From: Fidelibacterota bacterium
GTDB lineage: Bacteria > Fidelibacterota > UBA8477 > JABMPR01
Direction of reading: 5' to 3'
DNA: 64,000 nt
Assembly: GCA_016844955.1 (NCBI GenBank)
Contig: JAERTH010000032.1
Span: 62,001-126,000 of the forward strand
The notes under the pieces were generated by a model. That model was not told the DNA's origin and made no database searches. It saw nothing but the letters and a program-made list of their open reading frames with translations. Within the stretch, counting starts at the first letter, position 1; every line of letters starts with the position of its first letter. The position numbers and the translations under genes were made by a program. Positions 8,989-17,572 of this stretch are shown in pieces.

Positions 8989-9291
8989 ATGAATTTATTT
9001 TCACATTCCTGGCTCCCCTTCATTTACCTCTATGGATTTGGTGGGATCTTATTTATTGCAGGAATCATTATTACGATGAAAGCTGGATCATTTGACCTGA
9101 AACGACCAAAACATAAAAAGTGGATGTGGATTCTAATCTTTGGTTTTGTATGGTACATAGCAATGCATGCCCTTATGACCTGGGCCGCTCTTGGAACAAT
9201 CTCGCCTTATGTGGTTCTTTACACATTATTGGCAATGGTCGCAATTTTTATTGTTGTAACGCTTAGATTTGGAAAAGGAGCAAAGGCATAA
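8989..9291 (+). CDS. Small membrane protein, partner of sodium:solute symporter
   Basis: 100 residues with three hydrophobic helices (around 10-30, 44-63 and 70-92) joined by a basic KRPKHKKW loop. I use ATG 8989 because AAAGGAG lies 6 bases before it; a longer in-frame reading from 8902 lacks a ribosome site and would add an implausible N-terminus. Its TAA overlaps the symporter ATG by one base, so the two are translationally coupled. Small accessory subunits of this kind are known next to some SSS permeases, for example YhdT with PanF. I cannot assign it to a named family. Confidence 0.75.
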   Translation: MNLFSHSWLPFIYLYGFGGILFIAGIIITMKAGSFDLKRPKHKKWMWILIFGFVWYIAMHALMTWAALGTISPYVVLYTLLAMVAIFIVVTLRFGKGAKA

Positions 9292-11387
9292 TGCAGACCT
9301 TTCATAGCATCGGTACCACCACCGATTGGATTGTTATGGTGGTATATTTTATGGCCATCATGCTTTTTGGTAGTTATTTCGGTCGGTATACAAAAAATAC
9401 TTCCGATTTTTTCTTTGGTGGTCGTCGTTTTTCCTGGTGGCTGATCACTATGTCAATAGTTGCCACAGGTGTTGGAAGTCATAGTTTTGTAAAATATTCA
9501 GCCAAAGGATTTGAACATGGGATTGCATCCTCCATGACATATCTGAATGACTGGTTTTTTATTGCATTTTTTATGTTTGGATGGCTACCAATCATCGTTT
9601 ATTCAAAAGTACGTTCCATACCTGAATATTTTGAAAAGAGATTCAGTCCATCCTCACGTTTTATCGCTACAATTCTCCTGCTGCTTTATATGATCGGATA
9701 TATAGGAATTGGCTTTCTCACACTGGGTAAGGCCGTCATTCCAATGTTACCGAGTGCTTTTGTTATACTGGGAATGACAGTACCTGTCACACTCATGGGC
9801 GCTATCATTGTCATAGCGATCATCACTGGTATCTATATCACATTTGGCGGGCAAACTGCTGTTATTTTCACAGACCTTTTACAAGGATTTATCCTACTAT
9901 TCGCCGGTTTGCTGCTTTTCTTTTTTGGAATTACTTACCTGGGAGGGTTTGACATCTTTTGGAACCTCCTGCCTGTCGAGTGGAAGCTTCCATTAGCTGA
10001 TTTTAACCAACCTTCAAATTTCAACTTTGTGGGAATATTTTGGCAGGATGCTATTGCGGGTTCCATCGGGTTCTTGTTTATGAATCAAGGACTGATTATG
10101 CGATTTATGGCGTGTAAAAATGTCAACGAGGGCCGCAAAGCCGCAGGAATCAATATTCTCTTTGTTCTACCCATTTCAGCCATCGTAGTTGGTAACGCAG
10201 GCTGGGTTGGAAAAGCAATTTCAATTGCCAGTCCTGAGGTTGTCAGTCCTTCTGTTTCACCGGATCAAATTTTTGTTGTTGTAGCAAACATCATTGCCAG
10301 TCCTGGAATGTTTGGATTTATCATGGCAGCACTAACCGCTGCTCTCATGAGCACAGTAGATACACTTATTAACGCTACTGCAGCAATTTACATTAATGAT
10401 GTCCATCGGCCTGTACGTCAATTTCTTAAGAAGTCTTACGGTACAGTTTCAGAAAGTGACCGCAAAGAGCTTACAGCAGCACGCTATGCATCAATTGCTG
10501 TTACTACCTTAGGTGTGTTGGCCGTTTTGGCTTTCAAAAATTTTCCTACAGTTTATGAGGCTCACGGTTTTTTCCATTCAACCTTAACTCCACCTCTGGT
10601 CGTAGGAATCTTCCTGGGTGTATTTTGGAAACGATTTACTGCTTCAGCTGTCATTACCACCTTCGTTGGCGGAGTAGCATTGATGATCCTTGGTGCTAGA
10701 TATCCAGGAATTTTGATTGCTCCTTTTGACCATGGAATTGAAATGAATGAAGCCCACCCCTACTCCTACATTCGGGCCCTCTACAACACACTGGTATGTA
10801 CCGGTGTTGGTGTTGCAGTTGCTTATACTACCAAATTTCAATTGAGTCTAGTTTCGAATATTAGAAGCAAGCCAAATAACAAGATGATCATGAATGGTTT
10901 GCTCGTAGTCGCTATTCTGCTTTTTGCTACTGTTCTTTTCGGAATATCTGGCATCACAATCCAACTCGTTGCAGCAGTTGGTGTTATGATATTGGTACCA
11001 TTGACGGTGACCTATTTTGTGCATTATGATGAGGAAGTAAATACGGTCGGCTTGACAGCAGGTTCAATTAACATCGCTCGAAAACAATTCAAGGGCAGTG
11101 AGCCAAATGATCAAGAAGGTGAAAATGCTTTCGTTCATTGGAAGTTGATAGAAGGTGAAGAACGTGTGATGCGTTTTTCAGAAAATGACATGGCTCTAAT
11201 GAAAGCAAATGTTGGAGATCTCGTATATCTTTGTGATAAACGCAATTGGATGGGTGGTCTTAAATCTGTGCACTCGGTCTTCGCAGAACCACATAGCGAA
11301 GATGGTATAGTATATATGACCGCAGACCTTGCTGAATCAGGATTATTCGTTGAGGGTCGAGAGCTCAAAGCCGAAAAAGAGATGTAA
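9291..11387 (+). CDS. Sodium:solute symporter (SSS) family protein with extra C-terminal domain
   Basis: 698 residues, longer than the usual 500-600 for the family. The SSS core shows DWIVMVVYFMAIMLFGSYFGR, TSDFFFGGRRFSWW and RSIPEYFEKRFSPSSR, then GQTAVIFTDLLQGFILL and ALMSTVDTLINATAAIYIND, all typical of Na+-coupled SSS carriers. About 13 helices end near residue 590. The last 85-90 residues form a hydrophilic domain (HWKLIEGEERVMRFSENDMAL onward) that is probably cytoplasmic and could be regulatory. The substrate is unknown; sugar or carboxylate carriers are both plausible. It is coupled upstream to the 100-aa membrane protein and downstream, by TAATG, to a secreted phosphodiesterase-type enzyme. 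Confidence 0.9.
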   Translation: MQTFHSIGTTTDWIVMVVYFMAIMLFGSYFGRYTKNTSDFFFGGRRFSWWLITMSIVATGVGSHSFVKYSAKGFEHGIASSMTYLNDWFFIAFFMFGWLPIIVYSKVRSIPEYFEKRFSPSSRFIATILLLLYMIGYIGIGFLTLGKAVIPMLPSAFVILGMTVPVTLMGAIIVIAIITGIYITFGGQTAVIFTDLLQGFILLFAGLLLFFFGITYLGGFDIFWNLLPVEWKLPLADFNQPSNFNFVGIFWQDAIAGSIGFLFMNQGLIMRFMACKNVNEGRKAAGINILFVLPISAIVVGNAGWVGKAISIASPEVVSPSVSPDQIFVVVANIIASPGMFGFIMAALTAALMSTVDTLINATAAIYINDVHRPVRQFLKKSYGTVSESDRKELTAARYASIAVTTLGVLAVLAFKNFPTVYEAHGFFHSTLTPPLVVGIFLGVFWKRFTASAVITTFVGGVALMILGARYPGILIAPFDHGIEMNEAHPYSYIRALYNTLVCTGVGVAVAYTTKFQLSLVSNIRSKPNNKMIMNGLLVVAILLFATVLFGISGITIQLVAAVGVMILVPLTVTYFVHYDEEVNTVGLTAGSINIARKQFKGSEPNDQEGENAFVHWKLIEGEERVMRFSENDMALMKANVGDLVYLCDKRNWMGGLKSVHSVFAEPHSEDGIVYMTADLAESGLFVEGRELKAEKEM

Positions 11388-12412
11388 TGCATCGCATATC
11401 TTTCTTGATAGGCGCCCTCCTGCTGGTGGGCGCCTATTCCAATAGTTCAGCACAACCTACCTTTCAAGTAGGTTTCTGGAATATAGAAAACCTGTTTGAT
11501 ACCACGGATGCCAGTGCCACTCGTGATGATGATTTCACGCCGCAAGGCAGGTACGAATGGACTGAGAAACGCCTCTCAAAAAAATGCGCTGATCTGACCA
11601 GGGTTATTCATGAAATTGATATCAATAATGATCTAGCCATACTTGGTTTAGCTGAAATTGAAAACTTTCAAGTCCTGAATCGCTTGAATTCGGACTATAT
11701 CAAACGTGGTTGGGATGTTGTTCACAAGGAATCTCCTGACGAACGTGGGATTGATTGTGGTCTCCTTTTTAATCCTGAGCTGGTACAACTTGTTGGAAAA
11801 AAGTTTCATACCGTCTTTCTTGCAGGTGATGATAAAACACGGGATATCATTGAGGCTGAATTCAAACTGAATGCAGGTTCAAATCAATCTCCACTGTATG
11901 TCTTTGTAAATCATTGGCCCTCCCGCTGGGGTGGACAGGAAGCCACTGATCCATTACGCCGATCTGCAGCTCAAACCCTACGAATAAGGGTTGATCAGAT
12001 ATTGGGCAAAGATCCACAGGCTGACATCATCATCATGGGTGATTTTAATGATTACCCCACCGATCCTTCCATTCAACAAGTGCTACGGGCCCATGGGCTT
12101 AATCCCAATGCCTACCCGGGTGACCTGATCAATACCACCTGGAAATTGCATCAGGAGCCCAATAAGGGCACCTACATGTATCGTGGAAAATGGGGAGTTC
12201 TGGATCAGATAATTGTTTCACAGGGGATGGTTGACAAACAGGACTTCGATTGGGTTTTTGATTCCACCCATCCTTTTGCTGAGGACTATCTATTTGTTAC
12301 TGAAGGTAAGTACGCCGGCTGGCCCTTTCGGCTGTTTGCAGGTGGGAAATATCATGGGGGCTATTCTGATCATCTCCCCATCCTGTGCAACATCGTCTTC
12401 ACCAGTAATTAA
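11387..12412 (+). CDS. Secreted endonuclease/exonuclease/phosphatase family protein
   Basis: 341 residues with a Sec signal peptide ending around YSNSSAQ (cleavage near residue 22). The EEP fold is clear from VGFWNIENLFD, LGLAEIEN (catalytic Glu), VFVNHWPSRWGG, IIMGDFNDYPTD and the C-terminal YSDHLPIL (catalytic Asp-His). Members hydrolyse phosphodiester bonds in nucleic acids, phosphoinositides or nucleotides. The signal peptide and NHWPSR motif resemble extracellular nuclease or DUF-type Bacteroidota proteins. Its ATG overlaps the symporter TAA by one base, suggesting the symporter may take up a product of this enzyme; that link is inference. Confidence 0.88.
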   Translation: MHRISFLIGALLLVGAYSNSSAQPTFQVGFWNIENLFDTTDASATRDDDFTPQGRYEWTEKRLSKKCADLTRVIHEIDINNDLAILGLAEIENFQVLNRLNSDYIKRGWDVVHKESPDERGIDCGLLFNPELVQLVGKKFHTVFLAGDDKTRDIIEAEFKLNAGSNQSPLYVFVNHWPSRWGGQEATDPLRRSAAQTLRIRVDQILGKDPQADIIIMGDFNDYPTDPSIQQVLRAHGLNPNAYPGDLINTTWKLHQEPNKGTYMYRGKWGVLDQIIVSQGMVDKQDFDWVFDSTHPFAEDYLFVTEGKYAGWPFRLFAGGKYHGGYSDHLPILCNIVFTSN

Positions 12413-12416
12413 TTCG

Positions 12417-13832
12417 ATGAACATTTTCTTTGTTTCAGCTGAAGTCGCTCCCTTTTCCAAGGCTGGTGGCCTGGCTGATGTTGCCGGGAGTCTGCCAGGT
12501 GCACTGACCCCCTATGTTGACTCCATTGAAATTATCACTCCCTTATACGGCCAGATTGACCGGAATCAGTATAATATTGCCTCCACTGATATTTCCGGAG
12601 AGGTTTCCCTAGGTGAAGAAAAAATACCCTACACACTATTTAAGGCTGTCCATCCCAATGGCAATGTTCCAGTATGGTTTGTAGAGAGCGATCGTTTTTA
12701 TAGCAGGCCTGGCATCTATACCACCACTGATGGCGAGGGATTTGAAGACAACAACCTGAGATATTTTTTCTTTCAGTTAGTTGTACTGGATATCATCCAA
12801 AAGCAAACTGTCAAAATCGATATTCTCCATTGCAATGATCACCACTCTGGTTTATTGCCCGCCCTGATCAAAGGTATTGACCCTGAAATCAAAAGCATAT
12901 TTACCATCCATAACTTTCTTTATCATGGTCATTTCTCACCTGAAGAGCTGGATTTACTCCCTGTTAGTGTTTCATCATTATTGAATGAGACCCAATGGGA
13001 AAATTACAGCAGTCTACTTGAAGGGGTTGACCATGCCGATCTGGTTAATACCGTCAGTCCTGGATACGCTCAGGAACTTTTGGCTGGTGAGAATGTGGAT
13101 GCTCATAGTTACAAGCGCGTACTAAATGCTCGCGCGAAATTCTCAGGTATTGTAAACGGTATCGATGTGGAATATTGGAATCCTGAGTTAGATCAATTCA
13201 CACCGCACCATTTTTCTCAGGATGATCTCCAGGGAAAATCAAAGAACAAGCTTGAATTGCTTACCCGCTGTGGTTTGGACAACGATCTAGAGAGCCCTGT
13301 TTTGGGTTCTATTTCGCGTCTGGTGGAGAATAAAGGGTTTCCCCTCATCGTTGAGCTACTTGATGAATTTGTTGCCCGCGGAGCTAAATTTGTATTCTTA
13401 GGTTCCGGAGATCCCTCAATTGCCGCTCAATTGCGTGAAGCTGCATTAAAACATCCTGGTAAAATTGCCTTTGATGATGGTTTTAATGAACCATTGGCAC
13501 ATCTTATTGAGTCTGGTTCCGACATGTTTCTCATGCCCAGTCGTTTTGAACCCTGCGGATTGAATCAACTATACAGTCTACGTTATGGTACCATTCCCAT
13601 CGTTAATAGAACGGGCGGATTGGGTGATACTGTAGCTGATAATGGCACCAGCAATGGTACTGGATTTGTATTTGAGCCCTATGATCTAATGCCCCTGCGC
13701 GGTGCTATGAACAGAGCAATTGATACCTACCAAATACACCATGAATGGTCCGAGCTTATGCAAAGGGCAATGGCCATGGATTTCTCTTGGGATCAATCAG
13801 CAAAACACTATTTCAATCTTTATAAATCATGA
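12417..13832 (+). CDS. glgA: Glycogen synthase (ADP-glucose, GT5)
   Basis: 471 residues, the standard bacterial GlgA length. It transfers glucose from ADP-glucose to the glycogen chain end. The N-terminal ADP-glucose motif KAGGLADV is at residues 15-22, SIFTIHNFLYHG lies mid-protein, and the C-terminal GT-B domain has GSISRLVENKGF and PSRFEPCGLNQLYSLRYG, followed by NRTGGLGDTV. The start is ATG 12417, since the GT5 domain begins immediately there. A longer in-frame extension overlaps the previous gene and is spurious. glgC follows after 13 bases, so the pair makes ADP-glucose and polymerises it. Confidence 0.96.
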   Translation: MNIFFVSAEVAPFSKAGGLADVAGSLPGALTPYVDSIEIITPLYGQIDRNQYNIASTDISGEVSLGEEKIPYTLFKAVHPNGNVPVWFVESDRFYSRPGIYTTTDGEGFEDNNLRYFFFQLVVLDIIQKQTVKIDILHCNDHHSGLLPALIKGIDPEIKSIFTIHNFLYHGHFSPEELDLLPVSVSSLLNETQWENYSSLLEGVDHADLVNTVSPGYAQELLAGENVDAHSYKRVLNARAKFSGIVNGIDVEYWNPELDQFTPHHFSQDDLQGKSKNKLELLTRCGLDNDLESPVLGSISRLVENKGFPLIVELLDEFVARGAKFVFLGSGDPSIAAQLREAALKHPGKIAFDDGFNEPLAHLIESGSDMFLMPSRFEPCGLNQLYSLRYGTIPIVNRTGGLGDTVADNGTSNGTGFVFEPYDLMPLRGAMNRAIDTYQIHHEWSELMQRAMAMDFSWDQSAKHYFNLYKS

Positions 13833-13845
13833 AAGTGAGGTTCTG

Positions 13846-15090
13846 GTGAACAAGTCTAAGGTACGGTTGGGAGCAATAATTCTGGGTGGTGGCCGCGGAG
13901 AACGGCTTTCACCGCTCACTTCATATCGCGCTAAGCCTGCTGTTCACATAGGTGGAAAATATCGACTAATCGATGTGCCTATTAGTAACTGTATAAATTC
14001 AGGCATCAATCTCATTCATGTGCTGACACAATTCAATACAACCTCACTTCACAGGCATATCTCCCGCACATACAAATTTGATATTTATTCTGGTGGCGAT
14101 ATTGAGATTCTCGCAGCACAGCAGACTGCCAAGAATAAAGACTGGTTCCAGGGCACCGCTGATGCCGTCCGCTCCTATTGGGATCGATTTGAGCAAATGA
14201 ATGCCACCCATTATATTATCCTGGCTGGCGATCATCTTTATAAAATGGACTATTCTGAATTTTTCCAACATCACCTTGATACAGGTGCAGAAGTTTCCGT
14301 TGGGGTTCGTCCGATGCCGGTATCCACCGCATCCGAGTTGGGTGTGCTAAAGGCTGATTCCAATGATGACATCGTGCGCTTTGTTGAGAAACCGCAGACA
14401 GACGATCTTATTCATGACCTGGCTGATATTATTGATGGTGAAGAAAAAGTGCTGGCCTCCATGGGTATCTATATATTTAATAAGGAAACCCTTACACGGA
14501 TGCTCAAGATTAAAGGTGATGATTTTGGAAAGAACATCATTCCGCATTCCATAGATACTGTAAAAACAACGGCTTTTCGATTTCAAGGTTATTGGGAAGA
14601 TATTGGGACGATCCGCACCTTTTTTGAAGCCAATATTGCGCTCACAAAAGAGAATCCTCATTTTACTTTCTATAACGAGGATAACCCAATCTACACCCGT
14701 CAACGATTCTTGCCCGGTAGTGAAATCAGGGGTGCACGCATTGATCATTCAATTATTTCTGAGGGATGTAAATTAGGAAATGCAGAACTGAAAGATTCCA
14801 TCATTGGGATTCGAAGCATCATCTGTGATGGAGTTCAGCTAGATCGAACCTACTTCATGGGAGCTGATTTGTATGACAGTGATACATCAGCATCAGAAAT
14901 ACCCATCGGTGTCGGTGAGAATTCCATATTAAAAAATGTGATAGCTGACAAGAATGTTCGCATTGGTAAAAATGTAAAGCTCATCAACAAAGAGAGTGTC
15001 AGTGAGTACCGAAGTGATACGGTGATTATCAAGGATGGAATAATAATTCTGCCAAAGAATGTTACCATTCCTGATAATTTTGAAATCTAG
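13846..15090 (+). CDS. glgC: Glucose-1-phosphate adenylyltransferase
   Basis: 414 residues. It makes ADP-glucose from ATP and glucose-1-phosphate, the committed step of glycogen synthesis. Motifs are GGGRGERLSPLTSYRAKPAV (catalytic/allosteric N-terminal loop), LIDVPISNC, GTADAVRSYW, ILAGDHLYKMDY and VEKP. The last 120 residues form a left-handed beta-helix with repeated hexapeptides (GCKLGNAELKDSIIGI). I chose the GTG at 13846, with GTGAGG 5 bases before it. No other start lies close to the conserved LGAIILGGG. It follows glgA directly. Confidence 0.96.
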   Translation: MNKSKVRLGAIILGGGRGERLSPLTSYRAKPAVHIGGKYRLIDVPISNCINSGINLIHVLTQFNTTSLHRHISRTYKFDIYSGGDIEILAAQQTAKNKDWFQGTADAVRSYWDRFEQMNATHYIILAGDHLYKMDYSEFFQHHLDTGAEVSVGVRPMPVSTASELGVLKADSNDDIVRFVEKPQTDDLIHDLADIIDGEEKVLASMGIYIFNKETLTRMLKIKGDDFGKNIIPHSIDTVKTTAFRFQGYWEDIGTIRTFFEANIALTKENPHFTFYNEDNPIYTRQRFLPGSEIRGARIDHSIISEGCKLGNAELKDSIIGIRSIICDGVQLDRTYFMGADLYDSDTSASEIPIGVGENSILKNVIADKNVRIGKNVKLINKESVSEYRSDTVIIKDGIIILPKNVTIPDNFEI

Positions 15091-15101
15091 AAATTGAAAA
15101 T

Positions 15102-15121
15102 ACTATCTCGAATGGGATAGT
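15102..15121. terminator. Weak hairpin between convergent glgC and fmdB genes
   Basis: ACTATCTC and GGGATAGT pair over eight bases (one G-T) around a GAAT loop in the 43-base convergent gap. There is no T tract, so it is only a candidate terminator. Confidence 0.3.
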
Positions 15122-15133
15122 GAGGATTTACGA

Positions 15134-15406
15134 CTACTTCTTGGCAGATTCTTTCTTGGAAGTTTTACTGGCAGTTTTCTTCGTCCCAGTAGCACTACCG
15201 CTGGCACTTCCTGATTTGTTCTTATCTTTTGCATAATCGGTGATATAGAAGCCTGAGCCCTTAAAAATCAAACCAGAACCACCACTCACTACGCGACGAA
15301 CACTTCCCTGGCACTGAACACATTTATCCAGTGGGGAATCAGACATTTTTTGAAATGTATCGAAATGAGTGCCACAACTGAGACATTCATATTCATATGT
15401 GGGCAT
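15134..15406 (-). CDS. FmdB-family zinc ribbon protein
   Basis: 90 residues. The first half is a classic FmdB/CxxC ribbon: MPTYEYECLSCGTHFD followed by DKCVQCQGSVRRVVSGG, with two CxxC pairs for zinc, then FKGSGFYITDY. The last 30 residues are a Ser/Ala/Lys-rich, low-complexity tail. Family members are small regulatory proteins of uncertain role. It is the last gene of the hrcA-to-fmdB operon, 11 bases after coaD. Confidence 0.9.
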   Translation of the reverse strand: MPTYEYECLSCGTHFDTFQKMSDSPLDKCVQCQGSVRRVVSGGSGLIFKGSGFYITDYAKDKNKSGSASGSATGTKKTASKTSKKESAKK

Positions 15407-15417
15407 GGAGATGTACC

Positions 15418-15918
15418 TTATTTTTCTTCACGATGAAATTTTTCATGTAAAACGTCAGCTACATGGGGGGTAACAAATGCGCTGATATCACCTCCAAAGC
15501 TGGAAACTTCCCGGACAATAGTTGAATTCAGATGTGTATAAGCTTCATGAGGCATGAGAAATACTTGAACCAGTTCTGGATGCAAGGTCCGATTGACCAG
15601 AGCCATTTGGAATTCAAATTCAAAATCTGACATAGCGCGTAGACCACGAATCATTGCTACAGCATTCATTTTCCTGGCGTACTCCACGATGAGACCATCA
15701 AAGTATGTGACTGTCACATTAGGCAAATGGGCCGTAGTCTTCTGAATCATCTCAATGCGTTCATCAACCGAAAACAGAGGTTGTTTGCCAATATTGCGAC
15801 CTACAGCCACCACCACCTCATCAAAAATGGATACAGAGCGTTCGATAATATCAAGATGGCCCAGAGTAATTGGGTCAAAAGTTCCAGGATAAATCGCCAG
15901 TTTGCTTTTCATTTTCAC
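15418..15918 (-). CDS. coaD: Phosphopantetheine adenylyltransferase
   Basis: 166 residues, the usual CoaD size. It adenylates 4'-phosphopantetheine to dephospho-CoA. The nucleotidyltransferase motif is AIYPGTFDPITLGHLDIIERS (T/HxGH), and AMIRGLRAMSDFEFEFQMA and LNSTIVREVSSFGGDISAFV are CoaD hallmarks. Its ATG overlaps the rsmD stop by four bases (ATGA), and rsmD-coaD is a very common bacterial pair. Confidence 0.97.
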   Translation of the reverse strand: MKMKSKLAIYPGTFDPITLGHLDIIERSVSIFDEVVVAVGRNIGKQPLFSVDERIEMIQKTTAHLPNVTVTYFDGLIVEYARKMNAVAMIRGLRAMSDFEFEFQMALVNRTLHPELVQVFLMPHEAYTHLNSTIVREVSSFGGDISAFVTPHVADVLHEKFHREEK

Positions 15919-16445
15919 AGCGCCTTATATATTTGAATTCTCGTTTCTGCAACCACTTTTTCTTTTTCGAGCTTGAGTATCTCAGAATTAAGAATGGTTT
16001 CAGATCTCCTGGCACACTCATATACAATTCTAGCATCCCGGGCTGAATGGGCCTCGATTAGCTTAACTATATCTTCTGGAATGCCTTCTGCATAGGGTGG
16101 ATCGGCAAATATTAAATCAAAATTTTGGTCCAAACGTTTGAGCACCTTATTGACCTCACCTGTGTAGGCGCGAAAGGTCTTCTCCCGATCCTTAATCCAC
16201 AGTTTCTGTTCATTGATATAGTGGGGGTTCATGTCGATGGAGACCACAGATTGAGCACCACGGCTAAGCGCTTCAAACCCTAGTGCGCCGGTGCCGCTAT
16301 ACAAATCGAGGACCATGAGATCCCGAACATCTCGTAGTGTATCAAACATCACAGTTCTGGCACGATCAGTTGTAGGTCGAACAGAGCCTGTTTTAAGCTT
16401 GGGTAGAGAGTGCCCTCTCCATTCCCCTGCTATAATTCTCGTCAT
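15915..16445 (-). CDS. rsmD: 16S rRNA (guanine966-N2)-methyltransferase
   Basis: 176 residues. It methylates G966 of 16S rRNA. The motifs are MTRIIAGEWRGHSLP, RPTTDRARTVMFDTL, the SAM-binding DLYSGTGALGFEALSRGA and the catalytic FADPPY. Four-base ATGA overlaps join it to coaD downstream and to the PilN/PilO-like gene upstream, so it is cotranscribed with both. Confidence 0.95.
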   Translation of the reverse strand: MTRIIAGEWRGHSLPKLKTGSVRPTTDRARTVMFDTLRDVRDLMVLDLYSGTGALGFEALSRGAQSVVSIDMNPHYINEQKLWIKDREKTFRAYTGEVNKVLKRLDQNFDLIFADPPYAEGIPEDIVKLIEAHSARDARIVYECARRSETILNSEILKLEKEKVVAETRIQIYKAL

Positions 16446-17572
16446 GATGAGTAGTTAAAAAAGATCACGCCAAATGTTAGAGTAAGTTCGTCACCTTCAA
16501 AGTCCACATCCACAGATCTCAGCAGGAAGTTACACCGGGTCTCTGCCCAAGAAGACAGTATGTACTGTATCTCTTGTGCTGTTCCGCTAAACATGAACTT
16601 GGCTGGATTGTCGTCAGTCCCTCTGGGAAGATCGATGATAATCTGTTTGAGATAATCATTAAAAGGATGAGCCAGAACATCAAGGAGGCGCATTTCATCC
16701 AGGATCTGTGCCTCGAAATCCTGCTCAGCATTCATAATAATCTCAAACTTACTGGAAACCTTGGCCTTGCCCTCGCTATAATCTTCGTCAAAACTACCCA
16801 GGACAAACTGATCCAGGGTGGCCTTCATTTGACTGACCCACTCCCCGCCCCGTGGTGCAGTAATTGTGAGACCATCACGTTTGAGAAAGAGGTGACCATT
16901 ACCGTATTCGGTGGGATAATTCTGTACGATATCAGTAATCATAAGCAGCAATGAACGATTGTTTATTATTTTTATATCATCGTCAGAAAGTTCGATGGCT
17001 TCTTCTGATATTGGGAGATAGTCTTCACTTACATATTCAGAATAATACTGATTGCCAGAATCGACAAAAAGGGTTTCAGGTGGAAGTGCAGCGATTGAGT
17101 CGGCCAGGGCTGCGATATCATCGGTTACAGGCATGAGCTCGTTAAACAAGTCTTCAGAGAGTATGCCCTTCGTCACCGTATCAATGGGAAATATTTCCGG
17201 TTCAACTTCCTGCTCGATCTCCAGCCCAATTTTCTCAAAGACATAATTCTTTGCCATGTCGATGGAGGAGTATAGGATTCCCCGATCATACATGTAATAG
17301 GCGATGACTGCTAAAAGCAGAATGAATAAGAAAAGCTGACGGACGATGTGAGATTCCGATTCCTTCTTGGGCGTTGCTTTCTTTTTGGATGGTTTACTTG
17401 AATTTGGTGAATCTTGGAGGGTTTCTTCAGCGCCGGGTGTTGTTCCCGTATGCCGGCGACGCATGGTCTCAACAATGAGTTCATCCTCGGACAATTCAGG
17501 TTGTTCCCCTTTTGAAGCAACAAACTTTACTGATCCAAGAATTCCCCGGTCATTCCTTAGATCAATCTTCAT
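16442..17572 (-). CDS. Bitopic membrane protein resembling PilN/PilO (GspM-like) assembly proteins
   Basis: 376 residues. The N-terminal cytoplasmic part starts MKIDLRNDRG and carries a low-complexity Ser/Pro/Lys stretch at about 44-74. A single membrane helix lies at about 77-95 (QLFLFILLLAVIAYYMY), and the rest is periplasmic. The last 50 residues (FSGTAQEIQYILSSWAETRC then LRSVDVDFEGDELTLTFGVI) have the beta-alpha-beta pattern of the PilN/PilO and GspM ferredoxin-like domain. The gene overlaps the PilM-like gene by 11 bases, as pilN follows pilM in pilus operons. No pilin, secretin or assembly ATPase is in the window. The assignment rests on pattern and context only. Confidence 0.55.
   Translation of the reverse strand: MKIDLRNDRGILGSVKFVASKGEQPELSEDELIVETMRRRHTGTTPGAEETLQDSPNSSKPSKKKATPKKESESHIVRQLFLFILLLAVIAYYMYDRGILYSSIDMAKNYVFEKIGLEIEQEVEPEIFPIDTVTKGILSEDLFNELMPVTDDIAALADSIAALPPETLFVDSGNQYYSEYVSEDYLPISEEAIELSDDDIKIINNRSLLLMITDIVQNYPTEYGNGHLFLKRDGLTITAPRGGEWVSQMKATLDQFVLGSFDEDYSEGKAKVSSKFEIIMNAEQDFEAQILDEMRLLDVLAHPFNDYLKQIIIDLPRGTDDNPAKFMFSGTAQEIQYILSSWAETRCNFLLRSVDVDFEGDELTLTFGVIFFNYSS

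Noticed and set aside
12213..12416. N-terminal extension of glgA overlapping the EEP gene
   Set aside because: The GT5 domain starts exactly at ATG 12417, and the extension is an out-of-frame shadow of the preceding gene.
13720..13845. N-terminal extension of glgC into glgA
   Set aside because: GTG 13846 has a GTGAGG ribosome site and the extension only translates glgA in another frame.
14347..14748. 133-residue minus-strand open frame inside glgC
   Set aside because: It is a shadow of a highly conserved enzyme gene.
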